Positions 51,009 to 63,394 of a stretch of DNA of 64,000 bases are shown piece after piece. The notes below the pieces were generated by a model. It saw only the letters and a program-made list of their open reading frames with translations. It was not told where the DNA came from and searched no databases. Numbering within the stretch: position 1 is the stretch's first letter; each line of letters starts with the position of its first letter. The position numbers and the translations under genes are program-made. The stretch covers positions 1 through 64,000 of the forward strand of contig JAODUP010000011.1 in NCBI GenBank assembly GCA_025642065.1, read 5' to 3'. This DNA comes from Paralvinella palmiformis. Its lineage: Eukaryota > Annelida > Polychaeta > Terebellida > Alvinellidae.

Positions 51009-52059
51009 ACGACTACATGTTTAACGGTTCGCGGACATTATATAAACCTTCAGGGAAAGAGGGGATTAGCTTCTTCACTTCTTCACTCCTGTGGGTATCT
51101 ACATATGTCTTAAGCTGAGTATTAATATATCCATCCCCCGCTTTACATTAATCCCCATAAATGATTCATGGTTGAGGTCAATAAGTGACAGAACAAAAGG
51201 TTCCAGGTTAAACAAGTTTCTGTGAAGCCTGGACTAACCTAGTTAACATTATGAATACATTTATTTGCCATTTACTATATAATACTGAGCTCAGGTCTTG
51301 TGAAAGTTATAGCTAATGATAGATGGCAGTATGACATTATTTGAACGTCCCAAAAGCATCGGCAATATGGCTATAGTTTTTACAGTCCCTTCTCTTTCAA
51401 CCACAAACCAGTCACATCGCAATATAAACGACATGTTAAAATGTTGCCATAATTCGGTTTTTCATGTTTCTGTTTTGGCACGGTCACCTTGGAAACGAAA
51501 TGCGCATAAACCATGTTATTCAGATCGATTAATTCGGTCGGCAGCATCTTCAATTGTATACTTTGTATAGTGTTTGATATGCGAGGCAATTATCATCACA
51601 TAAAAAACATACTATCAAACTATGTTGATTGGGTTCTACATAACTTTACATTTAGAATAAACACAATATTAAAAAATACTTTTAAACGATTTATTATGTT
51701 GCTTGTAATACATTAATACATCCAGCAGATAGTGACAATAACAAGCTTACTATATCTTGTCACGTGGGTGTGAGTGACGGATATCAGCAATCAAAGACTT
51801 GACTTTATATATCGATCAACTACAGAAACAATATCTTAGGAATGTATTCTGTCTATTCTGGAATAAACCCAGCCACAATTTTATTAATATGCTTTATCAA
51901 CATCCGAAAGTTCTATTTAATATATGGCGTTACATTTACAGATAATAACGTGGTTAATGTAACTCTATGCAACAACGATCCCACCTATATTTATGGGCTA
52001 TATTTCACTAATTGTGCCGCCGACATATATTTCAGGTGTGACCATCATTTTTGTATAGT
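51009..52059. other. No gene recognised; possible tail of the pseudogene to the right
   Basis: Opposite-strand frames at 51316-51589 show no motif that I recognise. The C-terminal half of the 52-kb pseudogene would be expected here on the reverse strand but is not readable. Confidence 0.4.
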
Positions 52060-52905
52060 CATCGTTGCGAAACGCAATGTTATCTCAACATCCCGGACAG
52101 CCTGCTTAATCAATCTAGCCAGGAATTAGTGTAGCTATCTGCAAAACCACCCACAGTTCCTGATGCAGGCCAATGAATATCCCATAGCAGTGCACTTCGG
52201 TCAATGATCACAACTTCACATTTGGATCCAGTTCGTCTTGAATGTTCCACTTGTAGTTGTTTCTGCATGAGAACTGATTTAGTCTTTGTGATCCTCATCC
52301 CTCCATTATCCCCATACATAGATGTTTGCACTGGCGATAGTTCAATGCCTATTACAGGTGAGTATAACCACTTTGTGTCATATACCTGATTAGTACCAAC
52401 CTTGATGTGCTTTTACATCGTTGACATGGTGATAACCTTCTTGCTACTAGTATTGTGAATGCATTCTGGCCAACTAGATTCCAATTCGATGATTACATAC
52501 GTGGAGTATTCCTTGTTTGAAATCATATTTACCCCTTTGTTCGGCAGTGCTACATTTATAACCCTTTTCCAGCGTTCAGGATGTCGAAAATCCGCCCTTA
52601 GCTGACAACGTTTGCCACAGAATAGACAGCTTGTTTGGAAATCAAAGATGGACAAGGTGCCGCTTCGCTGGTGGTGTTGTGATGCTAGACTGTTCCTCAA
52701 GATCAGCGTAAATACCATCAACCCTAAGTTTACTTGATCTAATTATGTTTTCAATACGAACACCCCCTGATGTAATTAGGGATTTACTACAGTCAATGTC
52801 ACACAAACGTATTTGGGGGTTAAAAAGCATGCAGACATTGTCACTACCTATACTACTACCACCACGCATTAACATAACTTCACTGATACAGCAGCTCCAA
52901 TTCAT
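52060..52905 (-). pseudogene. Second decayed CXC/PIN-family gene, N-terminal half
   Basis: On the reverse strand, IIRSSKLRVDGIYADLEEQS (about 52760-52700) leads to a frameshift. Then come HHQRSGTLSIFDFQTSCLFC and GKRCQLRADFRHPERW (about 52675-52565), a CxxC zinc-type motif. Farther on, VVIIDRSALLWDIHWPASGT followed by VGGFADSYTNSWL (about 52220-52112) resembles the I-DGsAllW.i.WP..gTV.df...y block, which precedes the FDRY acidic motif in this superfamily. It shares the CLFCGK block with the gene at 7.3 kb but belongs to another branch. Frameshifts break it, and the acidic core and CXC domain are not legible. No terminal inverted repeats were seen around it. Confidence 0.6.
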
Positions 52906-53189
52906 GCAAATAAATAATATATGTTAGCTACCACCAACTTGTAATGTATTTATATATAACAGATGCTTCAAAACTCATTTCTGGTGATCCTACAATGACA
53001 ACATATCAATAATATCGCTGACAAGGATATATATTATACTTTCTTTCCTGGACCATCAAGATGTACGGTTTATCACATAAATCAGCATTTTGTGTGGTCT
53101 AGAAGAGAAGTAAGGGTAAGCTACCAAAATAACAAAACAAACGCTGTATAGACCCTAAAACTTCCTTTGGTAAAATAAAGGATTCTGGA

Positions 53190-53990
53190 ATATGGTAGCA
53201 TTACATCACTGTCCTATATGTTCAACTTATCGCTAAGGTGTGAAATATTTCCTGATGAAATAAAATTAGCTTAGGTAATTAGTAATAATAGACCTATCTC
53301 TTTGCTGACAGTATTTCATAACATATTGGATAAAGTGATCTGTAATCGTATTGTGTATTTCGTGAATAAACACGATGTTTTGTATAAGTTCCAATTTGGC
53401 TTTCATAAAAAGATTCAACATCAATGGCATTATGCGTCTTGATCGATAGAATATTAGCATTATTAACAAAGATTGATACTTTATGGTTTTGTTCCTATAT
53501 TATGCAAAGCCTTCGATAATATGAATCACCAGATATTGATAAACAAATGTGATGAATATGGTTTTAGAGGTGCAGCAAATACATGGATAAATAGTTACTT
53601 GGCCAACCATAAACAATTTGTTTCTTTCAATGATACTATTTCAACAACTAAAACAGCTTTATGTGGAGTTCAGCAGTGGTAAATCATTGGACCCCTTCTA
53701 TTTGACAATAAATATATAACTACTTTGCATGAATATTCATGTTTAAAGTGTTCAAGTACATACACCCTGATAATTATTTATTCAGTGATTATACAAAATA
53801 CAAATATTCATAATTATGGAAAAAGACATGCTGAGTTATGCTATGCTCCCACATCCAAGACAAACTTGATGAGAAATTCATTACGATATACTGCTATTAT
53901 CATTATGAATACATATATTGTATTAAGTCGTTGCAATTGTACACTTAACAATTTTAAGTCACGTAGAAAATAATGGTTATTACAATGAAT
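53190..53990 (+). pseudogene. LINE-I: RT with internal deletion of the catalytic box
   Basis: A third LINE lineage. RT reads IFPDEIKLA, NNRPISLLTVFHNILDKVIC and NKHDVLYKFQFGFHKK (about 53250-53415). Then KAFDNMNHQILINKCDEYGF, NTWINSYLANHKQFVSF and GVQQW-IIGPLLF (about 53508-53706). The element tail follows almost at once: IHNYGKRHAELCYAPTSKTN, SLRYTAIIIMNTY and CTLNNFKSRRKKW-like residues (about 53805-53985). The ~100-150 residues that should separate GPLLF from the tail, including the YADD box, are missing. The copy is therefore internally deleted as well as frameshifted (near 53435). Confidence 0.82.
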
Positions 53991-54639
53991 TATATTATAT
54001 TAAAAAACTTACCCTATATAATAAACTGACAAACTATTATTACTTGCATACCAGAATGCGTAAACAAATATTTCAATCTATTAATATGATATTTTGTTTT
54101 TATATTTACTGTTTTCGCCTGTACAAAACTAGTGACAACTAAGTAGACAGTATATAAGCCGACTGTGACTTCACATTCTTTATCCCTATATGTAATGAAT
54201 TTAATATAAAAAGATGATCTACTTTGCTGTATATATGTGGATAATAAACATTTATGATCTCTTTAGAATACTACCATGTAGTATGTTACTGAAACGAGTA
54301 AAACAGTTCACATGCTTTTTAAATCATATTTATAACAGATAATAATAGTTATTATCCAAGTCTCAATATAAACTCTGTAACAAATGGTCATAATTATGTT
54401 ATCCATATAGAACTTAATTGCCCCAAAATATCATGATATCAAAATATCATAATGCAATTATCTATTAAATAATCTCTGCCATATTTAAGCCAATAACTAT
54501 AATGTAATATGGCCTAATTATCAGTGTTGTACGTAGATTTAGTGGTTCATCAACAAGATCAGTAATTAATTATGTTTCTAATTTACCAATATTTAAATTA
54601 TATGATGTGTTCAATTAAAACAGCCACCTTTCGAAAAAG
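53991..54639. other. No gene seen
   Basis: AT-rich spacer between LINE-I and the giant array. Confidence 0.5.
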
Positions 54640-55718
54640 GATAAATTAGTAGTGGTGGTGGTGGTAGTAGAGTAGGAGCAGTAGTAGTAGTAGTAGTAAT
54701 CAAATTGTTTTTGTTGTCGTTGCTGGTTGTGGTGTTGGTGTTGTTGGTGTGGGAGTTGTTGTTGTAGGTGTAGTTGTTGGCGTTGGTATTGGTGTTGTTG
54801 GTGTTGGTATTGGTATTGGTGTTGTTGGTGTTGGTATTGTTGGTGTTGGTGTTGTTCGTGTTGGTGTTGTTTGGATGTTGTTCAAGTTGGTGTTGTTGGT
54901 GTTGTTTTTTTGTTGTTTGGTGGTTGTTGGTGTGTTGGTGGTGGTGTTGTATGTTGGTGGTGTTGACAGTATTGTTGGTGTTGATGGTGTTGTTAATGTT
55001 GATGGTGTTGGTGTTGTTGTTGGTGTTGTTGCTATTGTTGTTGTTGGTTGTGGTGGTGTTGTTGTTGGTATTGATGGTGTTGTTGTTTGTGTTGTTGTTC
55101 TTGTTGTTGATGATGGTGTTGTTATTGGTGTTGTTGTTGGTGTTGTTGGTGGTGTTGTTGTTGGTGCTGTTGTTGGTGTTGTTATTAGTGTTGTCGTAGG
55201 TGTTGTTGTAGGTGTTTTTGTTGATGTTTGTGTTTTTGTTGTTTGTGTTGTTGTTGTTTGTGTTGTGATTATTGATGTTGTTGTTGTTGCAGTAGTAGAA
55301 GTAGTAGTAGTAGTAGTAGAGTAGTAGTGTAGAAGTAGCAGTAGTAGTAGTAGAGTAGTAGTAGTGTAGTAGTAGTAGAGTAGTAGTAGTGTAGAAACAG
55401 TAGTAATCAAATTGTTGTTGTTGGTATTGATGATGTTGTTGTTTGTGTTGTTGTTGTTGTTGATGATGGTGTTATTATTGGTGTTGTTGTTGGTGTTGTT
55501 GGTGATGTTGTTGTTGGTGCTGTTGTTGGTGTTGTTATTAGTGTTGTCGTAGGTGTTGTTGTAGGTGTTGTTGTTGTTGATGTTTGTGTTGTTGTTGTTT
55601 GTGTTGTGATTGTTGATGTTGTTGATGTCGTTGATGTTGTTGTTGTTGTTGCAGTAGTAGTAGTAGTAGTAGTAGTAGTAGAAGTAGTAGTAGTAGTAGT
55701 AGTAGTATAGTAGTGTAT

Positions 55719-55751
<33 letters not shown>

Positions 55752-56107
55752 AGTAGTAGTAGTAGAGTAGTAGTGTAGAAACAGTAGTAATCAAATTGTT
55801 GTTGTTATTGTTGCTGATTGTGGTGTTGGTTTGATGTTGTTGGTGTTGTTGTTGTTGTTATTGTTGGTGTTGATGATGTTGTTGGTTTAGTTGATTGTGT
55901 TGTTGCTGTTGTTGGTGTTGTTGTTGGTGGTGTTGCTGGTATTGTTGTTGTTGGTGTTGCTGTTGTTGATGGTGGTGTTGATATTGGTGTTGTTGTTGAT
56001 GTTGGTGTTGGTGTTGTTGTTGGTGTTGTTAGTGGTGTTGTTGTTGGTGTTGTTGTTGATACTGCTGTTGGTGTAGTTGTTGGTGTTGCAATAGTAGTAA
56101 TCAATTT
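54640..56107. repeat. 1.45-kb G/T-rich TTG/TAG array with higher-order repeats
   Basis: Plus strand is almost free of C and consists of TTG/GTT/GGT and TAG trinucleotides. Modules end in a TAG block followed by AGTAGTAATCAAATTG, seen at about 54694, 55400, 55784 and (truncated) 56092. A segment from 55067 is repeated from 55423 (356 bp apart) with high identity, so duplication of long units built the array. The 364-aa Thr/Asn frame and several Val/Leu/Cys frames on both strands come from the repeat and are not genes. Confidence 0.93.
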
Positions 56108-56989
56108 AAATATGTGTTTTTTAAAACTAGTTTTCAACAAATGAATGCTGATTTTTTTAGTTAGAGAATAAGACGAAGAAAGTCTGTACTCTGAGTTTTT
56201 CTTATCACTTTATAGCTGGCTCTAAGCCCCGATCACACCAACTGGGGATGAAAACATAATTGTATCATCTACGATTTTCCGAATCACCTCACACGAAAAT
56301 AACTCAAATAATTGGTTATTCATATCTACTGACAGAAATCTGTCGGTGAAACCTCCCCACAGGACATTTTATACATTATATTTGTATAAATAATTGAAGA
56401 TCTTATCAACAATGCCATTTCTTAGATTCCCATCTTGAAATAACGAATAGTTTATTCGAAGAAATTGATATATATTGCAAGCCATGAGAAACAGCCGCCC
56501 TTATGATGTATAATTTACCATTGCGGACATAACCAAATGGCTGTCATCCTCATATAATATCCATGATGGTATGGTAAATTATCATCGTTATTATGCTTAC
56601 AGCTGAGCAAGAATATTTTCTAACAAATCTCCGCTAACATAGCATTAGACGCTAGTTACCTTTGTCCGAACTGAGAGGTTATTACAGTATGTTTCTATAG
56701 GAAGGAAATTCTGTTGGTTTATTTCGATATTATTAAAATAATGAGGAGGACACTGATAGTATGTAACAGATACTAAACCTTAACCTTAATTGCTACCAAC
56801 TGATACAACTGCTGCGTATCATGATATTATAGATTATATTGGCTTGATTCAGGTGTACAGTGTTAGTGAATGGCTGTCAGTTTAAATGTCAGTCTGTTTT
56901 AGATTCACAATGTGGGTAACCCTCACTAAGCCTTAAAATAAAACCTTTTAGTGCCAATGAATCTCTCATCTTTTGGGAATAGAGACATT
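56108..56989. other. No gene seen
   Basis: Slightly less AT-rich sequence, with no recognisable coding block. Confidence 0.45.
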
Positions 56990-57225
56990 GGACCGATGTC
57001 TTGTGGGATTATAGTGACAAGGAATATACGACACGGATACAAACTACAACCGCAATTATACCAGTATCAGACCAACAACATTATCATCATTCATAACAGT
57101 CGATGCCAGGCTGAAGACTCTATATTTGATAATGCTCTTGATTTCCATAATAGTAATATGTATACAGATCTTGGTGATGCAATAAATTAATTCTTAATAG
57201 TAGATCTCACCTGTCATGATAAATA
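56990..57225 (+). pseudogene. Possible LINE RT scrap
   Basis: The frame reads KLQPQLYQYQTNN, RCQAEDSIFDNALDFHNSN, then LGDAIN and, after a stop, LIVDLTCHDK. This faintly follows the order QSAYR..hSTEtall.v.nDi...D.G...aLfLiDLSaAFDti of LINE RT. The match is weak, with no invariant motif intact. It may equally be chance. Confidence 0.25.
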
Positions 57226-57526
57226 CATTATTTAATAATGATATATTTATAATGATATATTTAAAGATGCCATCCTTTACTTAAATAGATGATAATAACT
57301 GTCAGTTATCAAATAGTCATAAAACAACAATAATACTATCAAATCAGGATGTTATCATTGCCATAACAAGGTTATATTCTATTAGTGTATCTCAGGTTAT
57401 TACTGAATGCACCGAAACTTTTATATAAAGCATTTAAAGTGTGAAACCTATCTAACGAGCTGTGAAATAGTACTCTTATTACTTTCTTCCTAATCATCAT
57501 ACTCTCCATTATAAATGGTCACGTCC
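57226..57526. other. No gene seen
   Basis: AT-rich, no motif. Short TA and TG repeats follow at about 57530-57556. Confidence 0.5.
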
Positions 57527-57529
57527 ATT

Positions 57530-57556
57530 ATATATATATGTGTGTGTGTGTGTGTT
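57530..57556. repeat. Short (TA)n(TG)n microsatellite
   Basis: A few TA units followed by about 8 TG units. Confidence 0.85.
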
Positions 57557-57929
57557 TTATAAAGATAGTTAAGGCGCTGGCACAGGTGTTATACTTTCAT
57601 TCAAACAACAATTAACTCCAAACTGATTTTTAAAAAAATATTTAATTGTAAGTATAATTAATTACCGGTAAAATTAGAGAAAAATTAAAAGAAAAAAGAA
57701 AATTTCTAAAATAATCCAAAAGAGGATAATCTAAATATAAAAAAAAGAAACTATGATTAAAACAAAACCAGGCTTTGTGTCGAACACTACGGCCAAGAAA
57801 GATTAAACCTAAAATGGAGAAATAAAATATTAATACACAGTATGAATAATGTGTGAATAATATCAGCATAAATCAGAATAAATTCAGATTAATACTAATA
57901 GCAGCGATATAACACGACTCAACCCAATA

Positions 57930-57971
57930 GCAACGACCGGTTTCGACCTATTCAAGTCTTCATCAGGTTGC
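57930..57971 (-). ncRNA. Hammerhead-like ribozyme motif (type I, minimal stem III)
   Basis: Reverse strand, 5' to 3': GCAAC (57971-57967), CTGATGA core (57966-57960), an extra A, then GACT-TGAATA-GGTC (stem II with loop, 57958-57945), GAAA (57944-57941), self-complementary CCGG (57940-57937), TC cleavage-type dinucleotide (57936-57935) and GTTGC (57934-57930). GCAAC pairs perfectly with GTTGC as stem I. This is the layout of hammerheads found at Penelope-like elements and related retro-elements, where tiny stem III favours dimer action. The single A between CTGATGA and stem II departs from the consensus and could weaken it. No Penelope protein is seen nearby. Activity is inferred. Confidence 0.55.
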
Positions 57972-57991
57972 ATAGAACGCGAGTACACCTC

Positions 57992-58108
<117 letters not shown>

Positions 58109-59836
58109 CTATTAAATGCGATATTAACGTTGATACTCTACTACTCCCTTAAGTCGTCATGTGTGATTTAACATGGCCTTTGCTATACCCATATCACTGA
58201 TGTACACCTAAGAGTTATGGTTAAGGTGATAGGATAAGGAATTCAAAGTTTATTCGGATACCATCGGATGTCTCTACTAACCCAGCTAACATCACTGGTA
58301 AGATGTATTTGTGTTTGAATACCCTATTTTATAAGAATAAACTGATCATTAACTGTATGGTAGAGAGCTCGGATATTATTAATGTTATTATAAATGTCAT
58401 GTTATGTCATAATGTCATCTGTTTCAAGATGTAGACCTATGTCCAAGAAACAATGCCATCTCCAAAACACGAAATTGTACTTTTAATTTAATAATAATAT
58501 ATAAATAGGTGTTTAATATTTGTTTTATCACTGCTGTAGCTGAAACACAGGTACGCAAGCTCAGAAGTTTTCTGAATTATGAATGATGATATAAGCAAAT
58601 CTTTCATGTTTTCAAGATAATTCAATGCCTGAATCCTCTGTAAATGGCACAATTATTTATTACATGAGGCGCCTAACATATTGGGAGTAGCATTGAATTA
58701 GAAGTATTGAATCAACTCATCAGACGATGTCCATTGATATGAGTTTTGTACATCCATAATGGATATACTTGATCGAAGAAGACCTAAAATGTTTTATGTC
58801 CAGTCTACCCACCACCTATATAGTTTACTAAAGCTAATTACGATATGGTTAGCCTGAATACGTAAATACTAAATACTTCTTGATCTACAAATTAGTTTGA
58901 AATATATTAATAACTGAATCCAAGAGATCAGAAATAAAGAATGATGGTTCTAATGAATGTATTCATGGTGATTATGAAAAACATAATTTATTATATTCCT
59001 CCCCACCTGAAATCCTTAAATAAGATTAAAACCAAAGCTATGATATATTGTAAACAGTTTAGTTTGCCTTGTCTAACCGTTCTCACTTTTTCATTATTAT
59101 ATTGATTCTTCTGTAATTTATCAAAACATATTGTTTAATGTCAACAAAATAAAGGAAATTAGATTCAGCTCGGAAGTGTTGTCACTTATTTTCTATAGAT
59201 ATGCTAGTGAATACAAATGTTAGGTTGTTTTGCTCATAACTTCACGTACGCCTCGATTATAAAGTCCATTAAATACCTACTTTGGTAATACAAGTGATAG
59301 CTTAATACAAAAATAAAGGATATTAAAATGGAATTTAGAAAACACCGATAGTAAATTATCATGACATATGGATTCATTCTTCAGCATTATTAATAACAAA
59401 TAACACTGTAAGTTTAATTTCTATTTTTAATATTAGTTAATACCTAAGATAAGGCTTACTACGCACACATATATCATGTAATCTCATTAATTATTTATTA
59501 TTCAGTGATCTAATAAACGTGAAATGTCATAGGTAATTATCAGAGAGCAAATCCCATTTGTGTTTTCTTGACTCGTTAAAACAGCCGGTATTATAAAATT
59601 AGCTGACGTTATTGTTATTGGTTTAGATGTTTACATCAACTTACAAACTAATCACCTCTTTACTGATCAAAAACATATTTCTTTTAAACTAATTCTATTA
59701 TTAATTATGTTTTGCTATAATGACACTCGCATTATAGCTGCTGTAACTACTGAAAAAATAACAACTACTGCTAATACTACTAGTAGTACCACTACAACTA
59801 CTACTCCTGTTGTTGTTGCTGCAACAATAAATGACA
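58109..59836. other. No gene seen
   Basis: AT-rich sequence with stops in all frames. No repeat family matched. Confidence 0.5.
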
Positions 59837-59841
59837 ACAAC

Positions 59842-59894
<53 letters not shown>

Positions 59895-59936
59895 TACTAT
59901 GATGATGATGACGACGATGATTATAACGACGACGAC

Positions 59937-59993
<57 letters not shown>

Positions 59994-59996
59994 GTA
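59837..59996. repeat. (AAT)n and (GAT)n arrays
   Basis: AAT at about 59842-59894, then GAT with GAC variants to about 59993. Degenerate ACT repeats precede them from about 59755. Confidence 0.94.
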
Positions 59997-60892
59997 ATTA
60001 TATCTGTTTAACTATGACATTGGCTAAACTTTGCAAAGATGGCCAAAGAGATACGACATCGTACAAAGAATGATCAAACAGAAGTAACAGTAGGATTGAG
60101 TCCAGAGATGTTTATCGAAACACATAATTATTTAACGTGTTTCAGGAAACATAACGACACATCAACTATGATAGAGAATTATAATCAGGCTTACTTTTAT
60201 TAAAACCTTCAACTGATCTTAGGTGATATTTATTATAAAAGTAGATTTTAAATAGATTAATTATGAGATGGTTTGTAACTTAGAAGATCTGTTTTCAATT
60301 TATTTCCCTGTTACTTGATTTATACACCAGACTTGAGTTGATAAAGTACATCAGAACGCTTCTGTATTGGTACCAAAATATTCACTAAGATTCACAATAC
60401 ACAAAACCATGTTTTGAAAACAGTATTTTGTCATTTATAACAACTCAAATGACATGAAAAATTAGGTACCAGCTTGTAAAATGCTAAATCAACCATATAT
60501 CTTCCGGTTTTTGAAATTCGTACCGGCGATTTTACAAGATATACTATTTTAAATACTACACTATTATTATCTGATGTAATACAAACAGTTAAAAATATCA
60601 ATAACTGACTTAGTTCAAACTCTGTGAAAAGTATTTGTAATGGATATTCAAGTCAAATAACATATAAATTCAAATGCTATTATTTTGATCCTAAATGTAT
60701 AAATATGTGGTATGCATAATATTTGCTACAACTATGATTTATAGAGCATAAAAAATCAGATTATATATGTGGAAGAACTAATTGGGCTTATCATGCACGC
60801 CAAGAAGTTGATTTTGATATATGTTTGATATAAAATGGTATATGTTTAAATGAATTTATGAATGCATTCATATGTCATTAATATATTCAACT
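59997..60892. other. No gene seen
   Basis: AT-rich, no motif. Confidence 0.5.
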
Positions 60893-61034
60893 ACAATTAC
60901 TATTGTGACTACTAATACAACTATTAGAGTTATTTATATTACTGTCACTAAAACTACTTTTACTACTACTTCTACTACTGTTACTTATACTGCTGTTATT
61001 ATGACTATTACTACTAGTACTACAAACAAAAACT

Positions 61035-61090
<56 letters not shown>
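60893..61090. repeat. Degenerate ACT array and (AAT)n microsatellite
   Basis: Diverged ACT/ATT trinucleotides to about 61025, then about 18 pure AAT units. Further degenerate ACT/AGT repeats continue at about 61195-61345. Confidence 0.88.
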
Positions 61091-61092
<2 letters not shown>

Positions 61093-61794
61093 TTAATATT
61101 TGATTTCCTCTTCTTTTTACTGTGTTAAATTTTAATGGAGATGCATTAGTAACATTAGGAGTTGTACCACGGTCACCAACACTTTAACATTAATAACAAC
61201 ATCAGTAGTAACAGGAACAACGATAATTACTACTATTACTAGTAACAAAACCGGTAGTAATAGGAACAACAATACCTGCTACTAGTATTACTAGTAACAA
61301 CATAATTTTTAAAATCACATATACTACTAATGTTATTATTGATACTGATGCTGTAACCACTATTCTTTTTTCGAATAACATGTATGGCAAATAATAAGCT
61401 CAAGTAAGTATACTTTATATAAACCTGCCAACTGATGTAGCTGTATATGGCATGCCACGGACTGATTGGTAAATGTATTCCGGAAAACATTAATGCAGTA
61501 CTTTGCATTTCGTAAATTGAAACAATGTATTATTCTGAGGTTAAGTTTGTGTTCCTGTTACATATAATTAAATTCGGATACTTCATGGGGGTAAAGTAAT
61601 GCCATTGTCAACAAGGATGCGCAAAAGAAATCGCATGCATGATGTATTAGAAGTAAATGGAATGTATTTGTGGTTGGCGATGTTGTATATAATCAAATCA
61701 ATGTCATCACCATATCATGTTTATAATATATCATTAATATTAATAATATTAATAATAATGTATATTTAATAAAGCACCCTTACTAGAAGGAGCC
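61091..61794. other. No gene seen
   Basis: The left part is degenerate trinucleotide repeat; the remainder is AT-rich and unrecognised. Confidence 0.45.
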
Positions 61795-62040
61795 ATTCAA
61801 AGGCGTTGTACAAATAATATGTAATTTAACAATACCCCAAATAATACGTCTGTAAGAACCAGTGATATATACAGCTGTGTGTCATCAGCATACAAGTGAT
61901 ATTTAATCCCATATCGCTGCACAATTATTCCAACAGGACTGGTATACATTGTGAAAACCAGAGGACCAAGAACTGAACCCTGCGGTTCACCAGATAACAA
62001 AAACTGAATGTCAGATATAACTTTGTGGTTCACAGTCATT
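61795..62040 (-). pseudogene. LINE-J: RT palm with intact YADD box
   Basis: On the reverse strand, [20 protein letters not shown] (about 62005-61946) leads to [20 protein letters not shown] (about 61932-61873) and LYISL. These are the conserved [13 protein letters not shown] strand and the catalytic YADDTQLY box of a CR1/L2-like LINE RT. The frame is open for 80 codons, the least damaged RT piece in the window. The rest of the element is absent on both sides. It clearly belongs to the same family as LINE-D (10500-10672). Confidence 0.9.
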
Positions 62041-62166
62041 AACGTTATCCTTACAACTAAATGAGAATATTACCTACCAAATCTCTACTTGACAGGTTTA
62101 TTACATACTCTTATTATCAAGTAAAATTAATCATCATTACCATCACCAAAAGCTAAAAAGGTTATA

Positions 62167-62414
62167 TTAGATATCTATTAGTCTTCTTCCTGAATCAGTG
62201 ATAACCTTTAACCGTTTTGGATAAAATGGCGATTTGGTCCAGATAGTTCCCTGATTGCTAAAACGATTGAAATCCGTAATCGACTGTCAACCACAAAGTT
62301 ATTTTATAGCCATAGGCGTGTGTCAGCTTTGTCCTGGCTGACACCTAACATTCTATTAAAGAAAGGTGCTGTTGATTTTCAGGCTTATACCGTACTCAGG
62401 ATGACAATAACATA
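62167..62414 (-). repeat. Dispersed repeat R1, copy B
   Basis: Reverse complement of 32728-32996, so the two form an inverted pair about 29 kb apart. See copy A for shared blocks. Confidence 0.85.
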
Positions 62415-63100
62415 ATGTCTCATGGATTTATTCTTAATGGCTACTAGGAGAATTATGTATTAAATGTAATCCAACGGTTTGTTGCGATGGGCTACTTTCC
62501 TGCACAATATTAGTAAATGGTTGCCAGTTCAATGGATGAAACCAAGATCTACAAAGAAAGGTGAAGTATTAAATGTTTCAATCGTAAAATAGAAAATTGC
62601 TTGACACTACAATGTCTACTAAATATCAGATTTTAAGAAAAAGAATAAATGGTTATAATAGTGTGTCACAAATATATGTATACGGAATAGACTACATTGA
62701 CATAAATTACAACGACTACGACACAACAACATAACCATCTTGTAAACATTTCATGGTAAAGCTGAGGATGTCATGGTTGCCATTCTATTTTGGTTTATGT
62801 CCATGATGTAGATAACAAATATTATTGTGAAGACGAAAATTAAATCAAGTTTGAGATATTTCGATGCTGGATTACTCATTTAATTGAATTGTTGTTATAA
62901 TAATAGGATGATTTTTTATACATTATCACTAACAGACATAAACAATAAAAAATTAATATTTGTTAATTAGAAACGATATAATCAAACTAGAATGCCATCA
63001 GTGGCATAACAAGGTCAAACTACAGCAATGTATCTAGATCAGGTCATTAATGTCCTGATGAACTCTTTTATTTTCGTTTCTAGATAATAAGAGGATATTT
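62415..63100. other. No gene seen
   Basis: AT-rich, no motif. Confidence 0.5.
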
Positions 63101-63111
63101 TTTGTCATCTT

Positions 63112-63305
63112 CATTCCCTCTCCCTCATTCTTTATATGTCTGTCTCTATCTCTCTCTGTCAATCTATCAAAGTACCCATCTATATATCTTTCATCAATGT
63201 ATCACCTATCTGTCTGTCTTTCTGTCTGTGTTCTGTTGTCTCTCTGTCTGTATGTCTATGTATATAATCTGTCTTCTGTACCATCTGTTGTCATCTTACA
63301 CACAA

Positions 63306-63391
<86 letters not shown>
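63112..63391. repeat. Degenerate TCTG/TCTA tract, then (CA)n(TA)n
   Basis: Pyrimidine-rich degenerate tetranucleotides to about 63290, CA at about 63299-63331, then about 29 TA units to 63390. The Leu/Ser/Tyr-rich frames over it are artefacts. Confidence 0.92.

Positions 63392-63394
<3 letters not shown>

Noticed and set aside
51842..52389. Plus-strand open frames of 61-95 aa
   Set aside because: Mostly antisense to the readable reverse-strand CXC/PIN-family remnant; no motifs of their own.
53190..53990. Copy of the CXC/PIN transposon extending into this region
   Set aside because: The readable plus-strand motifs are LINE RT; no matching TGACGTC-phased termini were found around 51-53.2 kb.
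54700..55794. 364-aa reverse-strand open frame, Thr/Asn/Tyr-rich
   Set aside because: It is a translation of TTG/TAG trinucleotide repeats; other frames over the same array are equally open.
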